Shown here: one piece after another, positions 47,501 through 57,734 of the stretch | Layout of the letters: every line of letters begins with the position of its first letter | How positions within the stretch are numbered: position 1 is the first letter of the stretch | NCBI RefSeq assembly: GCF_910592395.1 | Contig: NC_088326.1 | Span: 2,981,001 to 3,045,000 of the forward strand | Source of the DNA: Lineus longissimus | Taxonomy: Eukaryota > Nemertea > Pilidiophora > Heteronemertea > Lineidae | Reading direction: 5' to 3' | Length of the DNA: 64,000 nucleotides | Program-made: the position numbers and the translations under genes | The notes under the pieces: generated by a model | What the model saw: the letters and a program-made list of their open reading frames with translations, nothing else | What the model was told of the DNA's origin: nothing | The model's database searches: none

Positions 47501-48873
47501 AATGGACGTCCTAGGAATGCAGGACCCCGTACAATAGCTGTGTATTGTCAACGAATGTGTTTGATGGTTTGGTTAGGGTTAGCTACATAATCTTCAACAA
47601 AGGAACTCGGCGACTCTATTCACTTTAACAAAAGGACCGGACTTCGATTCCGGGGGGACTTGCATTTCTTTTACACCGGCTTGGCCTAGTCTGTCACACG
47701 ACAATCAGTGAGAAAGCTTTATACCATTTAACAATGTAGAACACTTTCATTCACCTTCCCACTTCTGCACCAGCCCGTAAGTTTAATATCTCCTTCAGAT
47801 GTTCCTGACGATGTCAAAATCGCATACTGCCGCAACACCTACACTGAGGTGTTGGAGAGCAGAGACCTCACCAAGAACCTCCCCGAGGTCAAGATCTTCA
47901 CGGACCCTGCCGGAATAGGCAACCCACAGGACGTGGGCATTGACCGACCGGGCTGGGAGGCGCCCGTTGCCGCAGAAGGCGAAAATGGTCCATCCATAAT
48001 TCTCAACTTCACCACCTTCGCAACGGAGAGTCCGCCATTCGTCGAGAAGGTAAAATCAAGATTTCCATTTACAGTAGTGAATTCGAAATAGTCAAATCTA
48101 AAAAGTTCTAAATTATGTACATCAGCAACAATGTGGTGATTCAAATTATTATGGGTCGACGGAAACACGCAATGGTCTATCTGGAATCCTTTTTCGACCG
48201 GTAAAAAATGAGAGGCGAAAGCTTGGGAACTAGTCAAAGTAGCCCGCGCAGGGAGAATTACACTGTATAGCAGCATTTATAATTAGAGTTTAAAGGTTTG
48301 ATACATTCTAATGTTTTCTGCGTTGATAACTTTCCTCCTCCATTTTCTTTCACAAGCTCATCGTCAGCGCAAACGCCATGACCAATGTTGAGATCCAGAA
48401 TGTTGGAGGAGCGGGCTTCGTGACTCCTCAAGGCGGGAAATGGTTTGAGGGTGTTGGGACGTTTGATCCACCTCTCAAGCCACAACTGCTGAAGATCACC
48501 ATGGAGGAACCGTTTGTAGACTCGGAGACGGAGACCAACCTCAATTTGGCTGTGTATGCTTGCTACCCGGGTAAGTATTCACTTACATTCTCGTGTGGGC
48601 CCTGCCACACCCGCGCAGACGGCGCTGTACCAACCAACTGGGTACCAGGCGCGCTGGTCTCCGCCACGACTCAACTTACATATAGGAAGACAGCTCCACA
48701 ATCTCAGGCAGCATGCTCACCAAATCACAAAAAAATAAGAGCTAATAACGAGCGAAGGTATTCTCGACACAATATTTAAAAAACATCTTATTTTCTTCAT
48801 CTGCTTGACTGTGGTAGTCGAACAAATATTTTATAAAGCGTTGCTTTTTTTCAGATCAAATTATAGACCCATT

Positions 48874-48916
<43 letters not shown>

Positions 48917-48928
48917 GAGGAGGACTAA
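44583..48928 (+). CDS. secreted Ser/Asp-rich protein, four exons
   Basis: Exons 44583-44793, 47799-48049, 48357-48570 and 48855-48928 join in phases 1, 0, 1 to give 249 aa. Exon 1 encodes a signal peptide (MQWQFIFMILVGTLVFCEG) then a Ser/Asp/Glu-rich region built from short SSD repeats. Exons 2-3 encode a domain of about 140 aa (VKIFTDPAGIGNPQDVGIDR ... VEKLIVSANAMTNVEIQN ... NLNLAVYACYPG) that looks like a beta-sandwich of the F5/8- or mucin-associated type; this is a weak match. The last exon reads DQIIDPL, then 14 serines from a TCA microsatellite, then EED and stop. Donors are GTGAGG, GTAAAA and GTAAGT; acceptors are ccttcag, ttcacaag and tttttcag. Acidic phosphoserine-type proteins occur in matrices and mineralised tissue, but the role is unknown. 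Intron 1 carries LINE, SINE and MITE insertions. Confidence 0.7.
44972..45321 (+). mobile_element. LINE 3' end (CR1/L2-like) in an intron
   Basis: Frame 44972-45085 reads VPRLWNSLPVSLREIADTNA then FKKRLKTQLFIKCF and stop, the typical C-terminal motif of CR1/L2-type reverse transcriptase ORFs (PRLWNSLP...FK..LKT.LF). AT-rich 3' sequence follows, ending in ATTATTATTAC at about 45321. It is 5'-truncated and lies inside intron 1 of the Ser-rich gene. Confidence 0.75.
45077..45172 (+). repeat. 48-bp tandem duplication inside the LINE tail
   Basis: Two identical 48-bp units beginning AATGTCTAGTCAACTTTTTT. The first unit contains the stop codon of the LINE frame. Confidence 0.85.
46155..46371 (-). 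mobile_element. tRNA-derived SINE, - copy
   Basis: On the - strand it begins near CAGTAGCGCAGTGGAAGAG (A box), continues to a clear B box GGGTTCGACTC, then TTGCTCCTTGAAACCCCTGA and an AT-rich ATTATCATCATT tail. Same family as 37036-37301. Confidence 0.8.
46898..47067 (+). mobile_element. 170-bp CCGG-ended MITE, copy 2
   Basis: Same length, ends and orientation as 30208-30377; I read no differences between them, implying recent transposition. It lies in intron 1 of the Ser-rich gene. Confidence 0.85.
47323..47679. mobile_element. two related MITEs in direct tandem
   Basis: Copies 47323-47493 and 47489-47679 share a left block GGTGTA.AAG...GTCCTAGGA and a right block GGAC(A/T)T...TTCC.GGGGG. 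The second has clear TIRs (GGTGTAAAAGGAATG and the complement of CATTTCTTTTACACC) and contains GGTTAGGGTTAGC, recalling the AACCCTAACC of the 170-bp family. Confidence 0.55.
48875..48916 (+). repeat. (TCA)n microsatellite, inferred coding
   Basis: Thirteen TCA triplets plus one TCC lie in frame in the last exon of the Ser-rich gene and encode 14 consecutive serines before GAG GAG GAC TAA. Length polymorphism would change protein length without shifting frame. Confidence 0.75.
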
Positions 48929-49496
48929 TAAAAGCAGGGACTCATTATGAAGATTCGCGGTCAGCTCCAGGAGACATTTCTTCCAATGAATCGATATTTG
49001 CCAAGTCAAACGAAGTAGCGTGACAGGCTACTTGCAAGAGATTGTGTGGTTTCTCATAAACAGTCTTAGAAGGACCAAAAATATTGAAGTACAAGTTTTC
49101 GTAGTAATGATGCTTTCTGTAGACTTCAAGGAATTAAAGTGGTACATTTATAGTCCATTGTAGAAAACAGCTGGCAGTACAGATTAATGCACATGGGCTA
49201 CCGGACCTTTACCATCTTACCTTGTACCATTGACCACAGGCGTCGCCACTTTGACTAGAACTTGAAATTCTAAAGCAGTCAGAACGCTTCAAAGGTGTGG
49301 GTCTGTTCTTTCTTTTCCAGAGAACAGCCCCCATGTTATAAATGGACTTTCTGGACCTATGACGTCTCTGTCGATATTACAAATAAATTCATACTTACAT
49401 TTACTCAATCGTCGTTCTCTGGCTTAGTTTTTAACAAGACATTTGGGACTTCAGAAATCCAACAAGATGAAAACTCATGTTTGAAGAAGTTGTTGA
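48929..49496. other. interval between convergent genes
   Basis: The + strand Ser-rich gene and the - strand lectin gene end tail to tail here. A short ORF at 49295-49522 has no support. No - strand AATAAA was seen just after 49497. Confidence 0.45.
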
Positions 49497-52400
49497 TTAC
49501 GTACCCTTGCATGTGCCTTTGATTCCGTTTCCTTCGTAACCTGGTCGGCATTTGCAGGAGAATCCTCCAATGGTATTCGTGCAGTCGGCATTCGGGTCGC
49601 AGTTATGGGCCCCGGTTTTGCACTCGTCAACGTCCCTCTCACCCGCGCCGCTGCATACTCTCCCATCTCCGCTGAAGCCACTTTTACACTTGCAAATGAA
49701 TGCCCCGACTGTATTTGTACAATCAGCTTTAGCGTGGCAATCGTGGGTTCTGGTTGTGCATTCATCTATGTCAGTGCACGCTTTGCCGTCACCAGTGAAG
49801 CCAGGTTTACACTTGCAAGTGAATGCCCCGACTGTATTTGTACAATCAGCTTTAGCGTGGCAGTCGTGGGTACTGGTTGTGCATTCATCTATGTCAGTGC
49901 ACGCTTTGCCGTCACCAGTGAAGCCACTTTTACACTTGCAAGTGAATGCCCCGACTGTATTTGTACAATCAGCTTTAGCGTGGCAGTCGTGGGTACTGGT
50001 TGTGCATTCATCTATGTCAGTGCACGCTTTGCCGTCGCCAGTGAAGCCAGTTTTACACTTGCAAGTGAATGCCCCAATTGTATTTGCACAATCAGCTCTA
50101 GCGTGGCAGTCGTGGGTACTGGTTGTGCATTCATCCATGTCAGTGCACGCTTTGCCGTCACCAGTGAAGCCAGTTTTACACTTGCAGGTGAATGCCCCAG
50201 GTGTATTGATGCACTCTGCGTTCGCGTGGCAGTTATGGCCACCGCTGTTGCATTTATTTATGCCAGTGCACGCTTTGCCGTCGCCAGTGAAGCCACTTTT
50301 ACACTTGCAAGTGAATGCCCCGACTGTATTTGTACAATCAGCTTTAGCGTGGCAGTCGTGGGTACTGGTTGTGCATTCATCTATGTCAGTGCACGCTTTG
50401 CCGTCGCCAGTGAAGCCAGTTTTACACTTGCAAGTGAATGCCCCGACTTTATTTGCACAATCAGCTTTAGCGTGGCAGTCGTGGGTACTGGTTGTGCACT
50501 CATCTATGTCAGTGCACACTTTGCCGTCGCCAGTGAAGCCAGTTTTACACTTGCAAGTGAATGCCCCGACTGTATTTGCACAATCAGCTTTAGCGTGGCA
50601 GTCGTGGGTACTGGTTGTGCATTCATCTATGTCAGTGCACGTTTTGCCGTCACCAGTGAAGCCGCTTTTACACTTGCAAGTGAATGCCCCGACTGTATTT
50701 GTACAATCAGCTTTAGCGTGGCAGTCGTGGGTACTGGTTGTGCATTCATCTATGTCAGTGCACGTTTTGCCGTCACCAGTGAAGCCACTTTTACACTTGC
50801 AAGTGAATGCCCCGACTGTATTTGTACAATCAGCTTTAGCGTGGCAGTCGTGGGTACTGGTTGTGCACTCATCTATGTCAGTGCACGCTTTGCCGTCACC
50901 AATGAAGCCACTTTTACACTTGCAAGTGAATGCCCCGACTGTATTTGTACAATCAGCTTTAGCGTGGCAGTCGTGGGTACTGGTTGTGCATTCATCTATG
51001 TCAGTGCACGCTTTGCCGTCGCCAGTGAAGCCGCTTTTACACTTGCAAGTGAATGCCCCGACTGTATTTGTACAATCAGCTTTAGCGTGGCAGTCGTGGG
51101 TACTGGTTGTGCATTCATCTATGTCAGTGCACGTTTTGCCGTCACCAGTGAAGCCACTTTTACACTTGCAAGTGAATGCCCCGACTGTATTTGCACAATC
51201 AGCTTTAGCGTGGCAGTCGCGGGTACTGGTTGTGCATTCATCTATGTCAGTGCACGCTTTGCCGTCACCAGTGAAGCCACTTTTACACTTGCAAGTGAAT
51301 GCCCCGACTGTATTTGTACAATCAGCTTTAGCGTGGCAGTCGTGGGTACTGGTTGTGCATTCATCTATGTCAGTGCACGTTTTGCCGTCACCAGTGAAGC
51401 CACTTTTACACTTGCAAGTGAATGCCCCGACTGTATTTGCACAATCAGCTTTAGCGTGGCAGTCGTGGGTACTGGTTGTGCATTCATCTATGTCAGTGCA
51501 CGCTTTGCCGTCACCAGTGAAGCCACTTTTACACTTGCAAGTGAATGCTCCGACTGTATTTGTACAATCAGCTTTAGCGTGGCAGTCGTGGGTACTGGTT
51601 GTGCATTCATCTATGTCAGTGCACGCTTTGCCGTCGCCAGTGAAGCCACTTTTACACTTGCAAGTGAATGCCCCGACTGTATTTGTACAATCAGCTTCAG
51701 CGTGGCAGTCGTGGGTACTGGTTGTGCATTCATCTATGTCAGTGCACGCTTTGCCGTCACCAGTGAAGCCACTTTTACACTTGCAAGTGAATGCCCCGAC
51801 TGTATTTGTACAATCAGCTTTAGCGTGGCAGTCGTGGGTACTGGTTGTGCATTCATCTATGTCAGTGCACGCTTTGCCGTCGCCAGTGAAGCCACTTTTA
51901 CACTTGCAAGTGAATGCCCCGACTGTATTTGTACAATCAGCTTTAGCGTGGCAGTCGTGGGTACCAGCAGTACATTCATCGACGTCTGTGGCTGGATAAT
52001 AAGATAAAGATTATTAATTGAAATAAGCTGAAAAAGGAGGTCTCGAATGTGTAGCTTTACTAGGCAGACAGGTCGGTGCGGTATCTGTAAGGGTTTCTGT
52101 GTAAGAGCTTTTTCCCAACAGTAGATCGGGCCTAGAATAGTACAGTGGAACCTCTGTTAGCGGACACCTCTCTATTAAGGACAACCTCTCCATTAAGGAC
52201 ACTAGTTTTGGTCCCAAATTGGTTGTTTCCATTCAATTTGCCCTCTCTAATCAGGACACCTCTCTATTAAGGACAGCACTTGTCAGTCCCGAGGGTGTCC
52301 TTAATAGAGATGTTCTACTGTATTTGTTCGGTTAGTGAACGCCATATTGATAGGCCACAATAGGGATGGGAAACACTGATAGATGTTACACCTGGTCTAC

Positions 52401-55400
52401 TCCATGAGCAGACAAGAATAGCCGGATTGGTATTATTCCTTTACGTACAATACTAATATTCGGCTACATAGGATAAGATGTAAGATTTACCTTGCAAACT
52501 CTTTATAAGACAGTAGAACAATGGTAATTTAGGCCAAGGTGCGAGAGCGGGCTTTGTTTAACACAAAATACCATGTAGGCCAGGCCTGAATTCTTTTAAC
52601 TGTGAGGAGAGGGGAAAACATAGTGTGGCCGGAGTAAGGTTTTTAGTTGCTCCACGTCTTCCAGTGTCTCCAGGCGATATACACAACTACAGAGACAATG
52701 AGTGATATGAATAAAGACTAGCAAATGCTTTTATCTAAATCTCCATGTACATTTACACTAGGCCTTCCTGTACAAAACCGGAGTAAAAGCATATGCTAGT
52801 CTTTATTCATATCACCCATTGGATATAAATAAAGAAGAGCAAATGCTTGTATAAACTCCATGGCGCTTGGCCCTTCCGTGCATTTGCTAGTCTTTATTCA
52901 CATCACCCAATGATTTCACAATAATAGGCATCTTGACACTCAATGTATTGACATTGCTTAGCTTCCAGACAACGCGCGGAGGAGGCTACGGAGGCAATAC
53001 CGCTGGAAGTTCAGTATGATCAATACAGGGCAAAAACTTTCGAATCTGGCGACAAGCTGCTTTCAGCATTCCCAATTAAGAGTTTTGTGACCGGCAGCAA
53101 TTTTGGGTCAAATTTTGGAGGAATATTACCTTTAATTTCTCTTTATGCATACCATTGTTTTTGACCTTCAATACCCGGAGTCAGTCAAGCAAACAATGCA
53201 CATTATTTGCCGAAAAAATTACAAATATGCGCGTTCTGTACCGATTTTTCTAGAATGTCCAGGAATTGCCGTGCAAAAAGGATATGAGTCGAGGAAATTA
53301 CATGTATTGGCAAAAACGTAGCCGAAATTGGACTTCCCAAAATCCAAGATGGCGTCAGATAACATAACCCTTAACTGAGTCTTGGGGACTGAAATGTTAC
53401 ACCGGCAATGAAGGATAGTGAACGATGCGATCATTTTTAATGCCGGAAGAAGTACGTTCGTATGTATATGCATGTATGTTTCGTTACCTTTTTTGCAAAT
53501 GTAGTATTTTCCCAAAGCACAGCTTTGATCTGCCCATATCAAATTATGCCAGTAATTGTTAAAACGTACACACTGCTCAGGGCCAGCATAGTCATCCAGT
53601 GTGATATGAGCGTACTTGTAATCGAAGGGTGATTGGTCAATCCATGCTAAGTTGTCTACCCTGTTCCCTGGATCTCGTAGGCCTATCCAGGGATCGGCCA
53701 CATTGTCGCACCTGATGGAAGAAACATATATTCTTTCTCATAAGGCTATAGGTTTCCACTGAATGCGATTTTGCTTGAATTGCACGGCAAAATCGTTGAA
53801 CAAAATATTTTGTTTGGGTGTACAGTCTCAGGCGTAAAATGATAAAGTCGTAACGCGCTCGTCGTAACTGCATGCAGTGACAATCTACAAGTATTTTGGA
53901 ATCACATAGGGCTTGCCAATAGCACGCCGCGAAGTTACTATTTATAGCTCACAAGATCATTTGCATAAGATATTGATGACGTTTTAGTCACGTGACAGGC
54001 GGACATCGACACTTATTTCTACGCATTTGAGCTTATTCCAAAGTAAATTATCTTTGACCCTGCATTGTTTTTAGCATGAATGATACCATAGAGTCAGAGA
54101 GAGAAATATTCAGAACAATTATGTAGTATTTCCAACACTCGGACATGTGCCAGATTGAATCTAACTACCCAAGTTAGAAAGTCTGAATCCATTACGAAAC
54201 CGCATTTTGTCCGACATTGCCTGTAATTCAGCGATGGGGAAATAGAGGGCAGCAGCTGCAGTGACGTCATCTTCGCGGAATGCTATTCTTTGCTTGAGAG
54301 AGAAAGTGGGACGTATGGGAAAGGAAGGGAATGCATGGAGTCTACCAACAATGTCGTAACAGCCGTTCTGACGGTCGATGAGGGGGAGTTTATCGGCGGC
54401 GAAGGATGGATATACGCACAACGACGGTAGATCGGCATGGTTGGGCGCACCGGCGTACACGAAAACAAAAGATTTGGTTCTGCGATCACGCATGCCCTTG
54501 GCAATTAAAGCAAAATCGATGGCGAGAACGCACGCGACGAGGCTTTGGAACAGATCTGCTACTAATTAAACATTTATCGGGCAACTACCCTAACTACCTC
54601 GAGAACTTTAGTTTTAGTCCTGGTGAAGAGCGACATTTATTTAACATGCAAGCTACAAATGATTTGAATGTGTTGAGGGATGGAGTACGCCTTCCTGACT
54701 ATAGAAATCTCCGACTCATCAGAGGCACCATGTTTCGATCTGTTGGTAATACATTTATAGGGTCTAAATCCAACCGTTCAAGATTCACGTGTTAATTGAT
54801 GCTTGCTCTCTTGTACAAAGCTCCATTTGTGGCCGAATGATGAAGTCATTAACAAAAAATCTAACCCCTCTATCTCCTACACCCCACCGGAAAAACTTAA
54901 GAATTGGTTTCTATGGTCAGGTTAGCGTACTCCATCCCTCAACACATTCAAATCATTTATAGTCGCTCAGCTCTCGGACTATTAGTAGACTGTAAAGAAA
55001 AATATTAGTTCAAGACAAGAACCACGCCATGGACATTCGGGTCTGCTTTCTTCGTTCGCTACACAACCCGGCATGCCCGGTGTGACAGCGGATATAGTCC
55101 CTCTGGAGTGATAGTCCGGTAGCATTGTATTTGACCAATTAAGCAGCATGATCTATTGTACCGCTAACCCTAACTAAAACATTTAGCAATGCGGACTATT
55201 GTTACACAGACTATCAGCCCTAGGACTACTATCCCCGTAACACCGGTTCGATTTATTTGTACCTCGCCCTGAATAGGCACGACATACCTTCGGACCCAGT
55301 CACTCAGCCAGTCATTCACTTTTTTGCTGTGTATGCTGACCAGATTGCCGCCCATCGAGACGCAGGAATCCTGGGCCTTCTGAAAGCTCAAACGCTTCCG

Positions 55401-56069
55401 AACATACATGTACAAGAAGCCTGATGTCCCTTCTGGTTTTTGCCAGCCACTGGTACATTTTGATGATGATCCTGCAATATAACGTCAAAATTCATAGAAG
55501 TCCATGGCCAGAGGCGGGTGGTTCTAGCAATTTGCTCAGAGGCGGGGGGGGGTGCCACCGTCGGCGCTTATCACAGAAACGTGAAGGTGATGCACCATGA
55601 ATTGAGGCACTTAGTCTTCATTAACTGGGTCCTCCATCTACAGCCGGCAGGCTCTTCAGCGTTGACAGCTGAACTGGAATCTCCGATAAACTATCGCGCG
55701 AACCCTTCTCATGTTCAGGAGACCCAAAATATAATTTACTTATAAGCTATATAAAATATATAGCTTATAATTTACTTATAAGGGAGCCGTCGTCGTTCCA
55801 GTTTACACATTCTCCTGCTTCTTCTTTTAAACTTCACTCCTTCTTTACAAGAGGTTGTGGCATGTAGCCAATAACAGTCCGGTGTTGTCAGTGTTTTCAG
55901 TGTTTCCCAAAATTTCAGTGTCGCCTATTGTTCCCCCAGATCTATGAAATAGATATGTTCCCCAGAAATATGTTTCAAAACTAAAACTAGATGAGACGAC
56001 CAAAAGAAAGGACTCACCTTTAGGCATGAAGAAAACTATCAGGAAGAACAAATTGAGTCGAAAGAACAT
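49497..56069 (-). CDS. secreted C-type lectin / EGF-repeat protein
   Basis: Four exons join in perfect phase: 56069-56018 ([16 protein letters not shown], signal peptide, phase 1), 55471-55288 (first half of the lectin domain, ends phase 2), 53711-53488 (second half, ends phase 1) and 51991-49505 (EGF array). The lectin domain shows SC/QC/SC/IC cysteines and the WIGL motif ([11 protein letters not shown]), but no EPN/QPD or WND calcium motif, so classical sugar binding is doubtful. Twenty EGF units follow, most 41 aa ([18 protein letters not shown]...), with DxDE calcium-binding and CxNx4FxCxC hydroxylation signatures. If exon 4 is read through, it stops at TAA (49497), giving 984 aa. Alternatively a phase-1 donor G|GTACGT at 49504 leads to further unseen exons. 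Introns carry several MITEs. Extracellular adhesion or matrix role inferred. Confidence 0.8.
49505..51991 (-). repeat. tandem array of 20 EGF units, 123-bp period
   Basis: The exon is 2487 nt, flanked by phase-1 splice sites (symmetric 1-1). Nineteen units are 41 codons; the last, at the 3' end, is longer and diverged ([18 protein letters not shown]...). Most units differ at only a few bases, mainly K.G.ACT versus K.T.CT and S/T/P before GF. The unit at about 50152-50274 is divergent ([18 protein letters not shown]). Homogeneity points to unequal exchange or gene conversion. Confidence 0.9.
52143..52320. mobile_element. 178-bp TA-flanked MITE (pogo-type), copy 1
   Basis: Begins CAGTGGAACCTCT and ends with the complement of CAGTAGAACATCT, with TA on both sides. 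The interior is made of TATTAAGGACA and CTAATCAGGACAC motifs. Lies in the intron just 5' of the EGF exon. Inverted copy at 57154. Confidence 0.85.
52702..52907. mobile_element. foldback element with three related arms
   Basis: Arm 52702-52733 (GTGATATGAATAAAGACTAG...) is the reverse complement of 52784-52815; a third, right-type arm follows at 52881-52907 after a diverged left-type piece at 52820. This looks like one hairpin MITE with a second, degraded unit beside it. Confidence 0.7.
53918..54288. mobile_element. 372-bp TIR family, copy 2 (371 bp)
   Basis: Nearly identical to 37567-37938 in the same orientation. The left tip has two changes (AATAGCACGCC), while the right tip is intact (GCGGAATGCTATT). 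Lies in intron 2 of the lectin gene. Confidence 0.8.
54285..54440 (-). repeat. dispersed repeat, copy 2 (inverse of 16430-16620)
   Basis: Abuts the end of the TIR element. Reverse-complement blocks match 16430-16620. Contains only broken short ORFs. Possibly the remains of an older transposon into which, or next to which, the TIR element inserted. Confidence 0.55.
55077..55246 (+). mobile_element. 170-bp CCGG-ended MITE, copy 3
   Basis: Same ends and length as copies 1 and 2, with a handful of substitutions (for example GACCAATTAAG, CCCTAACTAAA, ATCCCCGTAACACCGG). Its edge is 41 bp from the donor of lectin exon 2 (55288). Confidence 0.85.
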
Positions 56070-56199
56070 CCCGTCTAACGTTATTGAAAACTCTCCATCA
56101 ATAATGGGATGAAAACTACATCCTACGGGTTTATAAGCGAAGTAATTAATGATATTGTTCAGGTGGCGTATTGTTCATCACGTGACAAAGGAAATTAAT

Positions 56200-56419
56200 T
56201 GGTATCCTGACTCACTGACATGGAGTGAAGGATAGACTGGTCTCATTGATACGATGTGACGACTAACTGGTACCCGTCCTCACTGATATGAAGTGAAAGA
56301 TAGACTGGTCTCCCGCCTCGTTGATACGAGGTGACGACTAAACTGGTACCCGTCCTCACTGATATGAAGTGAAAGATAGCCTGGTCTCCCACCTCATTGA
56401 TACGAGGTGACAATAAAAC
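56200..56419. repeat. minisatellite, three units of 68, 76 and 76 bp
   Basis: Units start at 56200, 56268 and 56344 with TGGTA.CC and each contains CTGATATGAAGTGAAAGATAG (or a close variant) then GATACGAGGTGAC. It lies 130 bp upstream of the lectin start codon, in the presumed promoter or 5' UTR. Confidence 0.8.
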
Positions 56420-57700
56420 TTCTCCATTGAAATACTGGTTGCTGGTCTCTAACCAAGCCCCTCTGTCACGCGGTGCCAACGAGTAGAGATCAAATATGCA
56501 CTGGTATCGGGCATTATTCAAACCTTAAAGGCCCTACGCCGTTCGTTAAAAATAATTGAAATATATAATTGAATTTGAATGTTAATAAGTACTAGGTATA
56601 TATTTCAATAACGTCATTGTGTGGACAGGTGTACAAATACTAAGCACAGAATTTCAGCTAATTCTTTGGTATGAATAAATTTCCTGGACCACCAGTAATT
56701 ACGAACGTCGTACCCATTTTACGTCCTTGATGACGTATCTTCTATTTTAACACTTGATGCCATGAACACACACAATTGTTCCTCATTATCATGAGCCTAT
56801 TGTTACGATCGAGGGAGGGGGGGGGGGGGGGGGCTAATGATCTGTTGTCCTGCAATACGCCGTCATGGTAACTCCTCAACAATAAACAATGATTTTATAG
56901 GAACTGAAATGCTCATGTCGGGATACCACTCCACCAATATAAATGATTGATATATGTTGAATACTGACAGCGTCCTCAGGGTATCTCTTCAAATACATTA
57001 CTTATAAATTCTCTCCTTCCATCAGTACAATTTCAATTAAACTCGATCGCAATTTATTCTGTATTATACCGTTTGGTTATTACAGAGGTGAAAAGGTTAG
57101 AATTACAATGTTTATACAGTGTGTTAATATGTATAATGTACAATGTACATGTACAGTGGAACCCCTCTATTAAGGACACCCTCGAGACTGACAAGTGCTG
57201 TCATTAATAGAGAGGTGTCCTGATTAGAGAGGTCAAAATGAATGTAAATGACCTATTTGGGACCGAAACTAGTGTCCTTAATAGAGAGGATGTCCTTAGT
57301 AGAGAGGTGTCCGCTAAGGGAGGTTCTACTGTATATGCATGATAGCAAGAATTTTTATGAATTCTTGATAATGGACATAGAGAGAAAAGAAAAACAATAT
57401 ATCGTACTATGTGAATACAAAGAATGTAAGCAAGCACGAACAATTGATAATTGAAAATACTTACATTATGAAATAAAGTGATTAGGGCGTAAAATTGATT
57501 GGAGCCATTATCAAAAATTACTACCGCGTGAAGAAAGAGTTAGCCCAAGTGATTTGCACAGAAAAAAAGGAAACATTGGCAAGCATTTTATTGATGTAGT
57601 TGACATAAGAAAGGTTCAGACTGTAGTGAACACATTTTTATTCATCCTGTGCACATGGAGTGATATTCTGATGCAAGCGAACTCAATTTTTCGCCCAACA
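56420..57700. other. 5' flank of the lectin gene; noncoding
   Basis: AT-rich sequence with an 18-bp G tract near 56820 and the pogo-type MITE at 57154. No coding frame supported. Confidence 0.45.
57154..57331. mobile_element. 178-bp TA-flanked MITE (pogo-type), copy 2
   Basis: Inverted relative to 52143-52320 and the same length. Ends CAGTGGAACCCCT and the complement of CAGTAGAACCTCC, flanked by TA. The copies differ at roughly one position in ten. Confidence 0.85.
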
Positions 57701-57734
57701 CATGTACATGTATATGGTTAACTGCTACATTTTA

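Noticed and set aside
47839-48276. 145-aa - strand ORF
   Set aside because: Antisense to exon 2 of the Ser-rich gene and its following intron.
49505-51991. CRISPR-like regular repeats
   Set aside because: The units are contiguous coding repeats with no spacers, in a eukaryotic exon.
49552-52007. Two + strand ORFs of 815 and 800 aa
   Set aside because: They are antisense to the EGF exon. A 123-bp period (multiple of three) without stops in the unit keeps the opposite frames open. The - strand frame has EGF cysteines, signal peptide, lectin exons and matching phases.
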